Made by a program: the position numbers and the translations under genes
Shown: positions 20,418-27,678 of the stretch, piece by piece
Layout: each line of letters starts with the position of its first letter
How positions within the stretch are numbered: the first letter of the stretch is position 1
Notes under the pieces: generated by a model
The model's input: only the letters and a program-made list of their open reading frames with translations
Database searches by the model: none
Told to the model about the DNA's origin: nothing
DNA from: Sphingobium sp. CCH11-B1
Lineage (GTDB): Bacteria > Pseudomonadota > Alphaproteobacteria > Sphingomonadales > Sphingomonadaceae
DNA length: 27,678 bases
Direction of reading: 5' to 3'
Assembly: GCF_001556865.1 (NCBI RefSeq)
Contig: NZ_LSJY01000186.1
Coordinates: 1 to 27,678, forward strand

Positions 20418-21725
20418 ATGGATGACCTGAATGTCATCGATCAGTTCATGGAGGCCTTCGCCTCCTACATCGACAGCGGGTTCGGCCTGTTGGGCGGTGA
20501 CGTCGGTTTCCTGACCACGATCCTGATCGGCATCGACATCACGCTCGCCGGGCTGTTCTGGGCGCTCGGCGGCGAAGACGACGTCATCGCCAAGTTCCTC
20601 AAAAAGATCCTCTATGTCGGCGTCTTCGCCCTGATCCTCAACAGCTTCTCGACACTGTCCGATATCATCTTTCGCAGCTTCGCCGGCCTCGGCCTCACCG
20701 CAGGGGGCAGCGCGATTACGGCTGACGATTTATTGCGACCCGGCAAGCTGGCCGGGACCGGCTTCGAGGCAGCATGGCCGCTCCTCGAGCAGGCGAAGGA
20801 GTTGGTTGGCCCGATCGCCTTCTTCGACAATTTCATCGAGATCGCCGTGCTGGTGATCGCCTGGGTCGTCGTCATCGCCGCCTTTTTCATCCTCGCGATC
20901 CAGCTTTTCATCACAATCCTCGAATTCAAGCTTACTTCGCTCGCCGGCTTCGTGCTCGTGCCCTTTGCGCTGTGGAACCGCACGTCGTTCCTCGCCGAAC
21001 GGGTGCTCGGGAACGTCGTCAGTTCGGGCATCAAGGTCATGGTGCTCGCGGTCATCGTCGGCATCGGCTCTAACTATTTCGCCGACTTCACCAGTGCGAT
21101 CACCGGCGACGAGGTGTCGATCGAACAGGCCGTGTCGCTGATGCTCGCGAGCCTCGCGATCTTTGGCCTCTCCATCTTCGGCCCGGGAATCGCATCCGGC
21201 CTCGTCGCCGGCGCGCCGCAGCTCGGCGCCGGATCGGTGATCGCCACTACCGTGCTTGCCGGCGGAGGTCTTGCGATGGCAGGCGCTGGCGCCGTCGGCG
21301 CGGCACGCGGTCTCGCGGGGGCCGGTCTCGGCGCGATCCGCGCCGGTACATCGATGGGGTCTGCCGCATCCACTGCCTACAAGCTCGGGCAGGAAACCTC
21401 GGGCTCGACCAGCGTCGGCGCGGGCCTCGGCGGCGTTGCGACCGCCATGCGCGGCGCGGCTGCCAACCGGATGAGCGGCGGTCTCGGCGTTAGCGCTGCC
21501 GCCGATCGTGGGCAGCGCGCCGCATGGGAAGCAGGAAGCACCCGTGCCGGCGGCGCCGCCCCCGCAGCCGCGCCGATAGGCGCAGCTGAAGGAACACCCG
21601 CCTGGGCGCAGAAGCTTCATGCCAGCCAGAATGCTCGCCACCGCCGCCAGATGGCGATCCACGCAATCCAGGGCGGCGACCGCGGCGGCGCTGGCGCCAC
21701 TCCAGACATCAAGGAAAGGGACTGA
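20418..21725 (+). CDS. trbL: Conjugative transfer protein TrbL (VirB6 family)
   Basis: I take ATG 20418 (435 aa); the frame is open from 20355, but the added MPLSWPPVPATPFNF segment is not conserved-looking, and neither start has a strong ribosome-binding site (AGGAA at 20403-20407 is the best). At least five membrane helices are visible, including FLTTILIGIDITLAGLFWAL, AVLVIAWVVVIAAFFILAIQ and VMVLAVIVGIGSNY, followed by a Gly/Ala-rich low-complexity tail of about 150 residues. This is the polytopic inner-membrane core of the mating channel. The tail is typical of TrbL and probably extends into the periplasm or cytoplasm. Confidence 0.94.
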   Translation: MDDLNVIDQFMEAFASYIDSGFGLLGGDVGFLTTILIGIDITLAGLFWALGGEDDVIAKFLKKILYVGVFALILNSFSTLSDIIFRSFAGLGLTAGGSAITADDLLRPGKLAGTGFEAAWPLLEQAKELVGPIAFFDNFIEIAVLVIAWVVVIAAFFILAIQLFITILEFKLTSLAGFVLVPFALWNRTSFLAERVLGNVVSSGIKVMVLAVIVGIGSNYFADFTSAITGDEVSIEQAVSLMLASLAIFGLSIFGPGIASGLVAGAPQLGAGSVIATTVLAGGGLAMAGAGAVGAARGLAGAGLGAIRAGTSMGSAASTAYKLGQETSGSTSVGAGLGGVATAMRGAAANRMSGGLGVSAAADRGQRAAWEAGSTRAGGAAPAAAPIGAAEGTPAWAQKLHASQNARHRRQMAIHAIQGGDRGGAGATPDIKERD

Positions 21726-21728
21726 GCG

Positions 21729-22571
21729 ATGAAATTTCGACGCGCATTGCAGCGCTATGGGCGAACGCCCGAACCCGAGACACCCTACCAACGAGCGGGC
21801 CAGCTTTGGGATGAGCGTATCGGCTCGGCTCGCGCACAGGCGAAGAACTGGCGGCTGATGGCCTTCGGCGGCCTGTTCCTGACCACTGGTCTGTCGGGCG
21901 CGCTGGTCTGGCAATCGATGCAAAGCCGCGTCGTGCCCTATGTGGTCGAGGTCGATGCACTCGGGCAAGCACAGGCCGTCGCGCCTGCCGCCAAGGACTA
22001 TCGGCCGACCGATCCGCAGATCGCATGGTTCCTCGGCCGGTTCATCACCGGCGTTCGAGCGCGCTCGCTCGATCCGGTATTGATGCGTGAAAACTGGCTA
22101 TCAGCCTATGATTTCGCGACCGAACGTGCGTCACTGTTCCTCGGCGAATATGCCCGCACCTCCAATCCGTTCGCCGATGTCGGGCGCAAGACGGTTTCGG
22201 TGCAGGTGACGAGCGTCGTCCGCGCGTCGGATACGAGCTTCCAGGTCAAATGGACCGAGCAGCAATATGAGCGGGGAAGCCTCGCCAGCACGTCACGCTG
22301 GACGGCGATGCTCACGGTGAAGATCAAGCCGCCGCGCTTGGCCGATGTGCTCCGAAAAAACCCGCTCGGTCTCTATGTTGACGCGATCGACTGGAGCCGC
22401 GAACTGGAAACGCCTCAGGACCGGCCGCCTTCGCCGCAACCATCGGCCGTGCCCGATCCCGCACAATCACTCCCGGTCGCGCCGCCCACCGACATTCCGC
22501 TGGGCTCGCCGCTCGATCCGACCCTTGCTCAACCCGCAGCCGCACCATCCCCCGAAAGGACCGACCAATGA
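21729..22571 (+). CDS. trbF: Conjugative transfer protein TrbF (VirB8 family)
   Basis: The 280-aa product starts at ATG 21729, with AAGGAAAGGG at 21711-21720. The N-terminal cytoplasmic tail has the TrbF pattern RYGRTPEPETPYQRAGQLWD. One transmembrane helix follows at residues 43-62 (LMAFGGLFLTTGLSGALVW), and then a periplasmic VirB8-like domain (VVPYVVEVDALGQAQAV to PLGLYVDAIDWSREL). A Pro-rich tail of about 50 residues ends the protein. It links inner-membrane and periplasmic parts of the channel. It overlaps trbG by 4 bp. Confidence 0.95.
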   Translation: MKFRRALQRYGRTPEPETPYQRAGQLWDERIGSARAQAKNWRLMAFGGLFLTTGLSGALVWQSMQSRVVPYVVEVDALGQAQAVAPAAKDYRPTDPQIAWFLGRFITGVRARSLDPVLMRENWLSAYDFATERASLFLGEYARTSNPFADVGRKTVSVQVTSVVRASDTSFQVKWTEQQYERGSLASTSRWTAMLTVKIKPPRLADVLRKNPLGLYVDAIDWSRELETPQDRPPSPQPSAVPDPAQSLPVAPPTDIPLGSPLDPTLAQPAAAPSPERTDQ

Positions 22572-23419
22572 TCCGTGCCCTCATCCTGGCGGCGAGCGCG
22601 ATGGCGCTTGCCATGGGCGTCGCTGCGCAGAGCCGCGAACCCGCGTCACCCACCGCGCGCGTCACTGCCGCCAACCGGGCGGCACTGCGCGAGCCGTCGA
22701 GCGCGGGATATATATATGCCGTCCAGGTCTATCCCTGGGCGGAAGGCGTGCTCTACCGGCTCTATGCCGCGCCCGAGCGCATCACCGACATTGCCTTGCA
22801 GCCGGGCGAAACGATTGTGTCCGTCGCCGCCGGCGACACCGTGCGCTGGACTGTCGGCGATACCACCAGCGGCATCGGCGAAAGCAAGCGCGTGCACATC
22901 CTCGTCAAGCCGTTTTCGGCGGGCCTACGCACAAACCTTGTCATTGCTACCGATCGCCGGACCTACCATCTCCAGCTCGAAAGCACGCCCGCGACCGCGA
23001 TGGCGGCGATCTCCTGGACCTATCCACATGACGAGCTGATCGCGCTCCGGCGTCAGCGCGATGCAGCCGTGGCGGCGACGCCGATCGCGTCGGGCCTCTC
23101 GGTCGAAAGCCTCAACTTCAACTATGCGATCTCGGGCGACAAGCCGGCCTGGCGGCCGCTGCGCGCGTTCGACGATGGGCGGCAGACCTACATCGAGTTC
23201 TCGCCTGCGATCGCCGTGGGTGAGGCGCCCCCGCTGTTCGTGATTGGCGAGGATGGCGAGGCCCAGCTCGTCAACTATCGCGTCGCCGGCCGCTATTATG
23301 TGGTCGACCGCCTGTTCGGTGTCGCCGAGCTGCGCCTTGGCGGCAAGAAACAGCAGATTGTCCGTATCACCGCCGCCCAGCCGAAGAGCCGGCAGCGCAA
23401 GGCCGGGAGGGGCGCGTGA
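22568..23419 (+). CDS. trbG: Conjugative transfer protein TrbG (VirB9 family)
   Basis: The 283-aa product starts at ATG 22568 (ATGA overlap with trbF), with AAAGGA at 22555-22560. A signal peptide covers about the first 20 residues (ALILAASAMALAMGVAA). The beta-rich N-domain includes VQVYPWAEGVLYRLYAAPERITDIAL, and the C-domain carries YVVDRLFGVAELRLGGKKQQIVRI, both standard for VirB9/TrbG. It forms the outer-membrane core complex with TrbI. It overlaps trbI by 4 bp. Confidence 0.95.
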   Translation: MIRALILAASAMALAMGVAAQSREPASPTARVTAANRAALREPSSAGYIYAVQVYPWAEGVLYRLYAAPERITDIALQPGETIVSVAAGDTVRWTVGDTTSGIGESKRVHILVKPFSAGLRTNLVIATDRRTYHLQLESTPATAMAAISWTYPHDELIALRRQRDAAVAATPIASGLSVESLNFNYAISGDKPAWRPLRAFDDGRQTYIEFSPAIAVGEAPPLFVIGEDGEAQLVNYRVAGRYYVVDRLFGVAELRLGGKKQQIVRITAAQPKSRQRKAGRGA

Positions 23420-24654
23420 CCGATCCAACCGCTTCTTCCGCGCCGATCGCGGCGCCCAAAGCCGACCCCGAAACGCTCGTTCTGCGCGCGGCGCCGGGCC
23501 GCGTCACCCGTTTTCGCCGCGGTGCGATCGTCGCCATCGCTGCCGCCGGCTCGACCGCGATCATCGGCGTCGCCTGGCTGGCGCTCAAGCCCGCGACCCT
23601 GAGCCTGATCGCACGAAGCGATGAAAAGCTGGTTGGCGCGAAGGCGCCGCCTGATGCGCTCGCGGGCGCGCCGACGAGCTATGGCGACGTGCCGAAGCTC
23701 GGGCTACCGCTTCCCGGTGATCTCGGGCGGCCGATCCTCGAGCGCCAGCGGCAGCTTGGCGGGATGGTTCCCCCTGACCCCGCTGCCGATGCGGTGAGCC
23801 GGGCCGCGCAGGAAGCCGAAGCCGAGCGCCAGCGCATCGCCGCTGAGCAGAAGGCCGCACGCGAGTCTGGCGTCATGCTGCAATTGGCGGGCGGCGGTCG
23901 CGCCGCCGCCCCTGCACCGGTGACTACCGATGCAAGTGTTCCGCCAGCATCGGCCGAGACTGCCAAGCCGCTCCTCGACCCTGACCGAGATCCTAACGCC
24001 CAGGGGCGCAAGAACGAATTGGTCGGCCACGCCAATCGCGACGACGACATCAATCCGCACGCGCTGGCGCAGTCCGTATCGCCTTGGACCTTGCAGGCCG
24101 GCAGCATCATTGCCGCGAGCCTCATAACCGGGCTCAACTCGGATCTTCCCGGGCTCGTCACCGCGCAGATCACGGAGAACGTCTATGACAGTGTGACCGG
24201 GCGCGGTCTGCTCATTCCGCAAGGATCGCGGCTGATCGGCAGCTACGACAGCGTTGTAGCGTTTGGGCAGAGCCGTGCGCTGGTCGTCTGGCAGCGGATT
24301 ATCCTGCCCGACGGCTCGTCGATTCGTATCGACAATGTGCCGGCGACCGATACGCAGGGCTATGCGGGTCTGTCCGACCGGATCGACCGGCATACTTGGC
24401 AACTTCTGAAGGGCGTCGCCCTGTCGACACTGCTGGGCGTCGGCACTGAATTGAGCTTCGGCAGCACCGAAAGCGACCTTGTCCGGGCGATCCGCGAGTC
24501 AGCGCAGCAGAGCGGCGCGCGCGCCGGCGATCAGCTCGTCACGCGCAATCTCAATATCCAGCCGACCTTGCGCGTGCGTCCCGGCTGGCCGCTACGGGTG
24601 GTCGTGCACAAAGACATCATATTGCCCGGACCCTGGGGAGGCCGTCATGGCTGA
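23416..24654 (+). CDS. trbI: Conjugative transfer protein TrbI (VirB10 family)
   Basis: The 412-aa product starts at GTG 23416 (GTGA overlap with trbG), with GGGAGG upstream. A single transmembrane helix lies at residues 36-57 (AIVAIAAAGSTAIIGVAWLAL), followed by a Pro/Ala-rich linker. The VirB10 C-domain is recognisable: LQAGSIIAASLITGLNSDLPG, ITENVYDSVTGRGLLIPQGS and VVVHKDIILPGPW. It spans both membranes and forms the channel cap. It overlaps the DUF2274 gene by 8 bp. Confidence 0.96.
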   Translation: MTDPTASSAPIAAPKADPETLVLRAAPGRVTRFRRGAIVAIAAAGSTAIIGVAWLALKPATLSLIARSDEKLVGAKAPPDALAGAPTSYGDVPKLGLPLPGDLGRPILERQRQLGGMVPPDPAADAVSRAAQEAEAERQRIAAEQKAARESGVMLQLAGGGRAAAPAPVTTDASVPPASAETAKPLLDPDRDPNAQGRKNELVGHANRDDDINPHALAQSVSPWTLQAGSIIAASLITGLNSDLPGLVTAQITENVYDSVTGRGLLIPQGSRLIGSYDSVVAFGQSRALVVWQRIILPDGSSIRIDNVPATDTQGYAGLSDRIDRHTWQLLKGVALSTLLGVGTELSFGSTESDLVRAIRESAQQSGARAGDQLVTRNLNIQPTLRVRPGWPLRVVVHKDIILPGPWGGRHG

Positions 24655-24859
24655 TTTGAAGCTGCCAAGGCTGCCCGATCGGACGCCGGCTAAGATCACG
24701 ATCAACGTCATGCCGGATCTCATCGAAGCGCTGAACGACTACGCCGAGGCCTATGAGGCGGCCTACGGCCGACGCGAGTCCGTACCGGACCTCATTCCAT
24801 TCATGCTTAGCGGCTTCCTGGCGAGCGACCGCTCGTTCAGCCGGGCACGTAAGAAATAG
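24647..24859 (+). CDS. DUF2274 domain-containing small protein
   Basis: The 70-aa product starts at ATG 24647, with GGGGAGG at 24634-24640, and overlaps the trbI stop by 8 bp. PAKITINVMPDLIEALNDYAEAYEAAYGR followed by SVPDLIPFMLSGFLASDRSF is the DUF2274 pattern, which is RHH-like: a strand then two helices. DUF2274 genes regularly close trb operons in alphaproteobacterial elements. The function is unknown; DNA binding is plausible from the fold. Confidence 0.85.
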   Translation: MADLKLPRLPDRTPAKITINVMPDLIEALNDYAEAYEAAYGRRESVPDLIPFMLSGFLASDRSFSRARKK

Positions 24860-24863
24860 TCCG

Positions 24864-25097
24864 ATGTCGGCCCGGCAGCCTGCAACGAATGGCGACGACG
24901 CGCCCCCGATTGGGCCGATAAGCGTTCGCATTCCCGACGCAGTACGGATGACGGGGCTCAGCAAATCCAAGATCTACCAGCTCATCGCTTCCGGCGACAT
25001 CGAGGCAGCCAAGGTCGGCCGTGCAACCGTGGTGTTTGTCGATAGTCTGCGGTCCTTTCTGCGATCACACTGTAAACAGCCGCGTTCTCGGGCGTAG
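24864..25097 (+). CDS. Excisionase/AlpA-like helix-turn-helix protein
   Basis: The 77-aa product starts at ATG 24864, 4 bp after the DUF2274 stop, and ends at TAG 25095-25097. Residues 22-60 (VRIPDAVRMTGLSKSKIYQLIASGDIEAAKVGRATVVFVDSL) form the MerR-like winged HTH typical of AlpA, excisionase and helix-turn-helix domain 17 proteins. It is the last gene before the probable ICE end at 25255. A recombination directionality factor commonly lies near an attachment site, so a role in excision is a reasonable inference; transcriptional activation is the alternative. No integrase gene is in the window. Confidence 0.8.
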   Translation: MSARQPATNGDDAPPIGPISVRIPDAVRMTGLSKSKIYQLIASGDIEAAKVGRATVVFVDSLRSFLRSHCKQPRSRA

Positions 25098-25235
25098 CAG
25101 GGATCGCGCATGTCGGCCTGTCGATATTTCGGCACGGCCTGTCGCGAAGGGGTAAAATTGGGGGTGGATTGAGCGGAATTATCGGCACGACGATCAAGAA
25201 CGTTGTTATAAATCAGTATCTTATGTTTTTCGTGT

Positions 25236-25255
25236 GAATCCCTCCTCCGCTACCA
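25236..25255 (+). other. Probable attachment site: tRNA 3'-end sequence at the ICE boundary
   Basis: The 20 bases GAATCCCTCCTCCGCTACCA read like the 3' end of a tRNA: the end of a T-loop, a 5-nt T-stem strand CCCTC, a 7-nt acceptor strand CTCCGCT, discriminator A and CCA. No tRNA body lies upstream; the sequence before it (ATAAATCAGTATC) is AT-rich and non-coding. This is what an att copy looks like when an element integrates into a tRNA gene and the intact tRNA is at the other end. Gene content changes here from transfer functions to housekeeping genes. The tRNA identity could not be fixed. Confidence 0.65.
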
Positions 25256-25343
25256 TCTACATCCCCCATGCGATATGCTGCTTGCCTCTTCCCGCAAACC
25301 GCGCCTAAGAGCGGGCAAAATAGCGGTAGAGGATTGCGAGCGG

Positions 25344-26570
25344 ATGAGTTTCTACGATGTCCTGATCGTCGGTGCTGGCCATGCAGGGGCGCAGGCCGCC
25401 ATTTCCCTGCGGCAGGCGGGGTTTACGGGCAGCGTCGGGATGATCGGGGACGAGAAGGACCCGCCCTATGAGCGGCCGCCACTATCCAAGGAATATTTTG
25501 CCGGCGAGAAGACGTTCGAGCGCATCCTGATCCGCCCGGCCGGGTTCTGGGAAGAGCGGGAGGTCGATCTGCTGCTGGGCAAGCGGGTCAAAAGCGTCGA
25601 TCCAGAAGGCAAGTCGGTGACCGCGGGCGGCGAGGAAATCGGCTATGGCAAGCTGATCTGGTGCGCCGGCGGATCGCCCCGCATGCTGACATGCAACGGC
25701 GCAGATGCGCAGAATGTCCATGCCGTCCGCCGCCGCGACGATGTCGATGCGATGATGGGCAAGCTGGATACCGTTCGTCACGTGACCATCGTAGGCGGCG
25801 GCTATATCGGCCTGGAAGCCGCGGCCGTTCTGACCAAGTTCGGCAAGCAGGTGGTGCTGCTGGAGGCGCTTGACCGGGTGCTTGCGCGCGTTGCCGGGGA
25901 GGAGCTGTCGCGCTTCTACGAGGCGGAGCATCGCGCCCACGGGGTGGACCTGCGCACCGACGCGAAGATGGACTGTATCGAGGTCACGGATGGCCGGGCC
26001 ACGGCCGTCCTGATGGCGGATGGCGAACGTATCGAAACCGACATGGTGATCGTCGGTATCGGCATCGTGCCGGAAACCGGCCCGCTGATCGCCGCTGGCG
26101 CGGTGGGCGGCAACGGGGTGGATGTCGACGAATATTGCCGCACGTCGCTGCCCGACATCTATGCCGTGGGCGACTGCGCCACCCATGCGAACCGCTTTGC
26201 CGGCGGCGCGCATATGCGGGTGGAATCCGTCCAGAACGCGAACGATCAGGCCAAGACCGCCGTCGCGCACATCCTGGGCCGGGAAGAGCCCTATGACGCT
26301 GTCCCCTGGTTCTGGTCCAATCAGTATGACCTGAAACTGCAGACGGTCGGCCTTTCGGTCGGCTTCGACCAGACGGTGCTGCGCGGCGATCCAGCGGCGC
26401 GCAGCTTTTCCATCGTCTATCTGAAGGGCGGAAAGGTGATCGCGCTCGATTGCGTCAACGCGGTCAAGGACTATGTGCAGGGGCGCGCCCATGTGCTGTC
26501 CGGCGCGATGCTGGATATCGATCAGCTCGGCGACGCGAGCGTGCCGCTGAAGGAAGTGGGGCTCGCCTGA
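25344..26570 (+). CDS. FAD/NAD(P)-dependent ferredoxin reductase (rhodocoxin/putidaredoxin reductase type)
   Basis: I take ATG 25344 (408 aa), where [19 protein letters not shown] gives the N-terminal FAD dinucleotide fold; an upstream start at 25275 would add 23 unlike residues. [11 protein letters not shown] follows near residue 45. A second Rossmann motif, [17 protein letters not shown] (about 148-164), binds NAD(P)H, and [12 protein letters not shown] near 275 is the second FAD motif. The C-terminal [15 protein letters not shown] is typical of reductases feeding [2Fe-2S] ferredoxins for P450 or ring-hydroxylating oxygenases. It belongs to the chromosome beyond the att site. The partner ferredoxin is not in the window. 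It converges with the 2H phosphoesterase gene, 3 bp apart. Confidence 0.9.
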   Translation: MSFYDVLIVGAGHAGAQAAISLRQAGFTGSVGMIGDEKDPPYERPPLSKEYFAGEKTFERILIRPAGFWEEREVDLLLGKRVKSVDPEGKSVTAGGEEIGYGKLIWCAGGSPRMLTCNGADAQNVHAVRRRDDVDAMMGKLDTVRHVTIVGGGYIGLEAAAVLTKFGKQVVLLEALDRVLARVAGEELSRFYEAEHRAHGVDLRTDAKMDCIEVTDGRATAVLMADGERIETDMVIVGIGIVPETGPLIAAGAVGGNGVDVDEYCRTSLPDIYAVGDCATHANRFAGGAHMRVESVQNANDQAKTAVAHILGREEPYDAVPWFWSNQYDLKLQTVGLSVGFDQTVLRGDPAARSFSIVYLKGGKVIALDCVNAVKDYVQGRAHVLSGAMLDIDQLGDASVPLKEVGLA

Positions 26571-26573
26571 GTC

Positions 26574-27107
26574 CTATCCTCGGAACATCGCCTTCATCGC
26601 CAGTTCCCATGGTCCGCCGCGATAGTGCCACGCGGCAAGTCCCGCAATAACGATCGGTCGGGGGCGGAACCCGGCGCGCAGGGCGTCGGCAAGCGCCCGC
26701 GCATCGTCGGGCGGCACCTTGTTCTGGACGGTGATGTGAAGGCGCGGCCTTTGCCTGTCCTGCGGGGTGAGAAGTCCCGCAAAGGCCTCCGCCAACTCAT
26801 CGCGCAGCGCCATGAGGCCCGGACTTTCAACGCGATAGGCGACGCCGCGACCTAGCAGGATGACATCGCATAATTGGGCTTTGGGTGGCGATAAGGCGCT
26901 GAACCGCTTCAGCCGCCCGGACAGTTCCGGCAGGATCGAGGGCGGAAGGTGATGGAACAGGGTGATGTGAGCGGAAAGATGGTTGCGCTCGGCGGGAAAA
27001 TGCGCGCGGCGCAGGCCATCGGCCCAGGCAAAGTCCGCCGCGCCCATCAACGCCGTGACGATGACGGGCGCGGGCAAGGTCACGGACGCGGATTGGCCAT
27101 CAGCCAT
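26574..27107 (-). CDS. 2'-5' RNA ligase/2H phosphoesterase family protein
   Basis: The 177-aa product is read leftwards from 27107. It has the two HxT motifs of the 2H superfamily: AHITLFHHLP with His47 and Thr49, and LHITVQNKVP with His124 and Thr126. The spacing of about 77 residues is normal for ThpR/LigT-like proteins, which act on 2',3'-cyclic or 2'-5' linked RNA ends. It overlaps the 3' end of the peroxiredoxin gene by 28 bp and is probably co-transcribed with it. The in vivo substrate cannot be told from sequence. Confidence 0.88.
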   Translation of the reverse strand: MADGQSASVTLPAPVIVTALMGAADFAWADGLRRAHFPAERNHLSAHITLFHHLPPSILPELSGRLKRFSALSPPKAQLCDVILLGRGVAYRVESPGLMALRDELAEAFAGLLTPQDRQRPRLHITVQNKVPPDDARALADALRAGFRPRPIVIAGLAAWHYRGGPWELAMKAMFRG

Positions 27108-27619
27108 TCGAGCACGGGTTCGGGGCGGGTTTCGCCATAGGGATCGTCATCCTCGCCTGCGTCGTTGAGGCCCGGCTCTTCGAACCAAGCGACGATCCGA
27201 TTGTCGTCGACCACCATCGCATAGCGCCAGCTGCGATTGCCAAAGCCCAAGTGGTCCTTCTTGACCAGCATGCCCATGCGGCGGGTAAAATCGCCTGACC
27301 CATCGGGCAACATCTTCACCGATTTGATGCCCAGATGCCTGGCCCACTGATACATGACGAAGGCGTCGTTGACCGATATGCAATAGACGTCGTCCGCGCC
27401 TGCATCCCTAATCTCCTGGCTCGCACGTTCGAAGGCCGGACATTGTTCGGTCGAACAGGTGGGCGTGAAAGCGCCGGGTAGCGAGAATATCACGGAGCGT
27501 TTGCCGGCGAAGAGATCGGCGGTGCGCACATCCTGCCATCGAAAGGGATTGGGTCCTTCGATGCTGTCATCGCGCACCCGCGTCTTGAGGACCACATCGG
27601 GGATGGAGCGTCCGAGCAT
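27080..27619 (-). CDS. Peroxiredoxin of the Prx5 type
   Basis: The 179-aa product starts at 27619, with AGGAGA upstream on the minus strand. SVIFSLPGAFTPTCSTEQCPAFE carries the peroxidatic Cys55 within the Prx5 signature PGAFTPTC; Cys60 and Cys80 are possible resolving residues. GFGNRSWRYAMVVDDNRIVAWFEEPG follows, as in the family. It reduces hydrogen peroxide and organic peroxides using thiol or glutaredoxin partners. It is chromosomal by position and shares an operon with the 2H phosphoesterase gene. Confidence 0.93.
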   Translation of the reverse strand: MLGRSIPDVVLKTRVRDDSIEGPNPFRWQDVRTADLFAGKRSVIFSLPGAFTPTCSTEQCPAFERASQEIRDAGADDVYCISVNDAFVMYQWARHLGIKSVKMLPDGSGDFTRRMGMLVKKDHLGFGNRSWRYAMVVDDNRIVAWFEEPGLNDAGEDDDPYGETRPEPVLEWLMANPRP

Positions 27620-27678
27620 GCAATCTCCTATGATGATTGTCCAGCAGCAAGTGATGGTTCACTGCGGCTGAAGGTTGT

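Noticed and set aside
1..27678. CRISPR arrays, IS elements, rRNA or complete tRNA genes, and an integrase gene
   Set aside because: No regularly spaced repeats, transposase motifs, rRNA-like sequence, tRNA cloverleaf or tyrosine/serine recombinase motif was seen. Only the tRNA 3'-end copy at 25236-25255 was found.

Overview
The window looks like the right-hand part of an integrative and conjugative element (ICE) in a high-GC alphaproteobacterium, most likely a sphingomonad (Sphingomonas, Sphingobium or Sphingopyxis type). The host assignment is inferred from gene content and order: an ArdC-like end, DUF2958, a large ParB, DUF736, a DUF3363 relaxase, traG, a CopG-like gene, trbBCDEJLFGI and DUF2274. 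No rRNA, complete tRNA, IS element or CRISPR array was seen.

Layout. (1) 1-5045: ICE backbone and establishment genes. These are the 3' end of an ArdC-like antirestriction gene, DUF2958, a 603-aa ParB-like protein, two small acidic genes of unknown function (the first broken by an 11-bp tandem duplication), a minus-strand zinc-finger-like protein, DUF736 and a 53-aa coiled-coil protein. The spacers hold large GC-rich stem-loops. (2) 5046-7356: a terminator, a candidate oriT (a hairpin followed directly by TAAGTG) and a VirD2-like/DUF3363 relaxase. (3) 7380-12655: a cargo or control module between relaxase and traG, made of two convergent operons. The rightward one is RHH protein - MazG-like pyrophosphohydrolase - uracil-DNA-glycosylase-fold protein. 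The leftward one is acyl-carrier-protein-like - XRE repressor - ImmA/IrrE metallopeptidase fused to a chagasin-like (I42) inhibitor domain - papain-like cysteine peptidase - thymidylate-synthase-like protein. The two operons overlap by 34 bp at their 3' ends. (4) 12955-25097: the transfer operon traG-copG-trbBCDEJLFGI-DUF2274-AlpA-like HTH, mostly with overlapping stops and starts. (5) About 25098-25255: the ICE end, with a 20-bp sequence that matches a tRNA 3' end including CCA. (6) 25344-27619: chromosome-like genes for a ferredoxin reductase, a 2'-5' RNA ligase-type 2H phosphoesterase and a Prx5-type peroxiredoxin.

The most interesting part is region 3. A papain-fold protease with its full catalytic set (Gln18, Cys24, His164, Asn184) is encoded 6 bp downstream of a protein joining an HELGH metallopeptidase to a domain with all three chagasin inhibitory loops. 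Chagasins inhibit papain-family enzymes. Beside this pair sit an XRE repressor, a carrier-protein-like gene, a TS-like enzyme that keeps its catalytic cysteine, a MazG-like enzyme and a UDG-like enzyme. I infer a protease/inhibitor switch tied to nucleotide or DNA-uracil metabolism. It could be a conflict (defence) system, the control circuit for ICE transfer, or both. Its only visible promoter region, with a perfect inverted repeat, faces the transfer operon. I do not recall a description of this combination, but I could not search for one.
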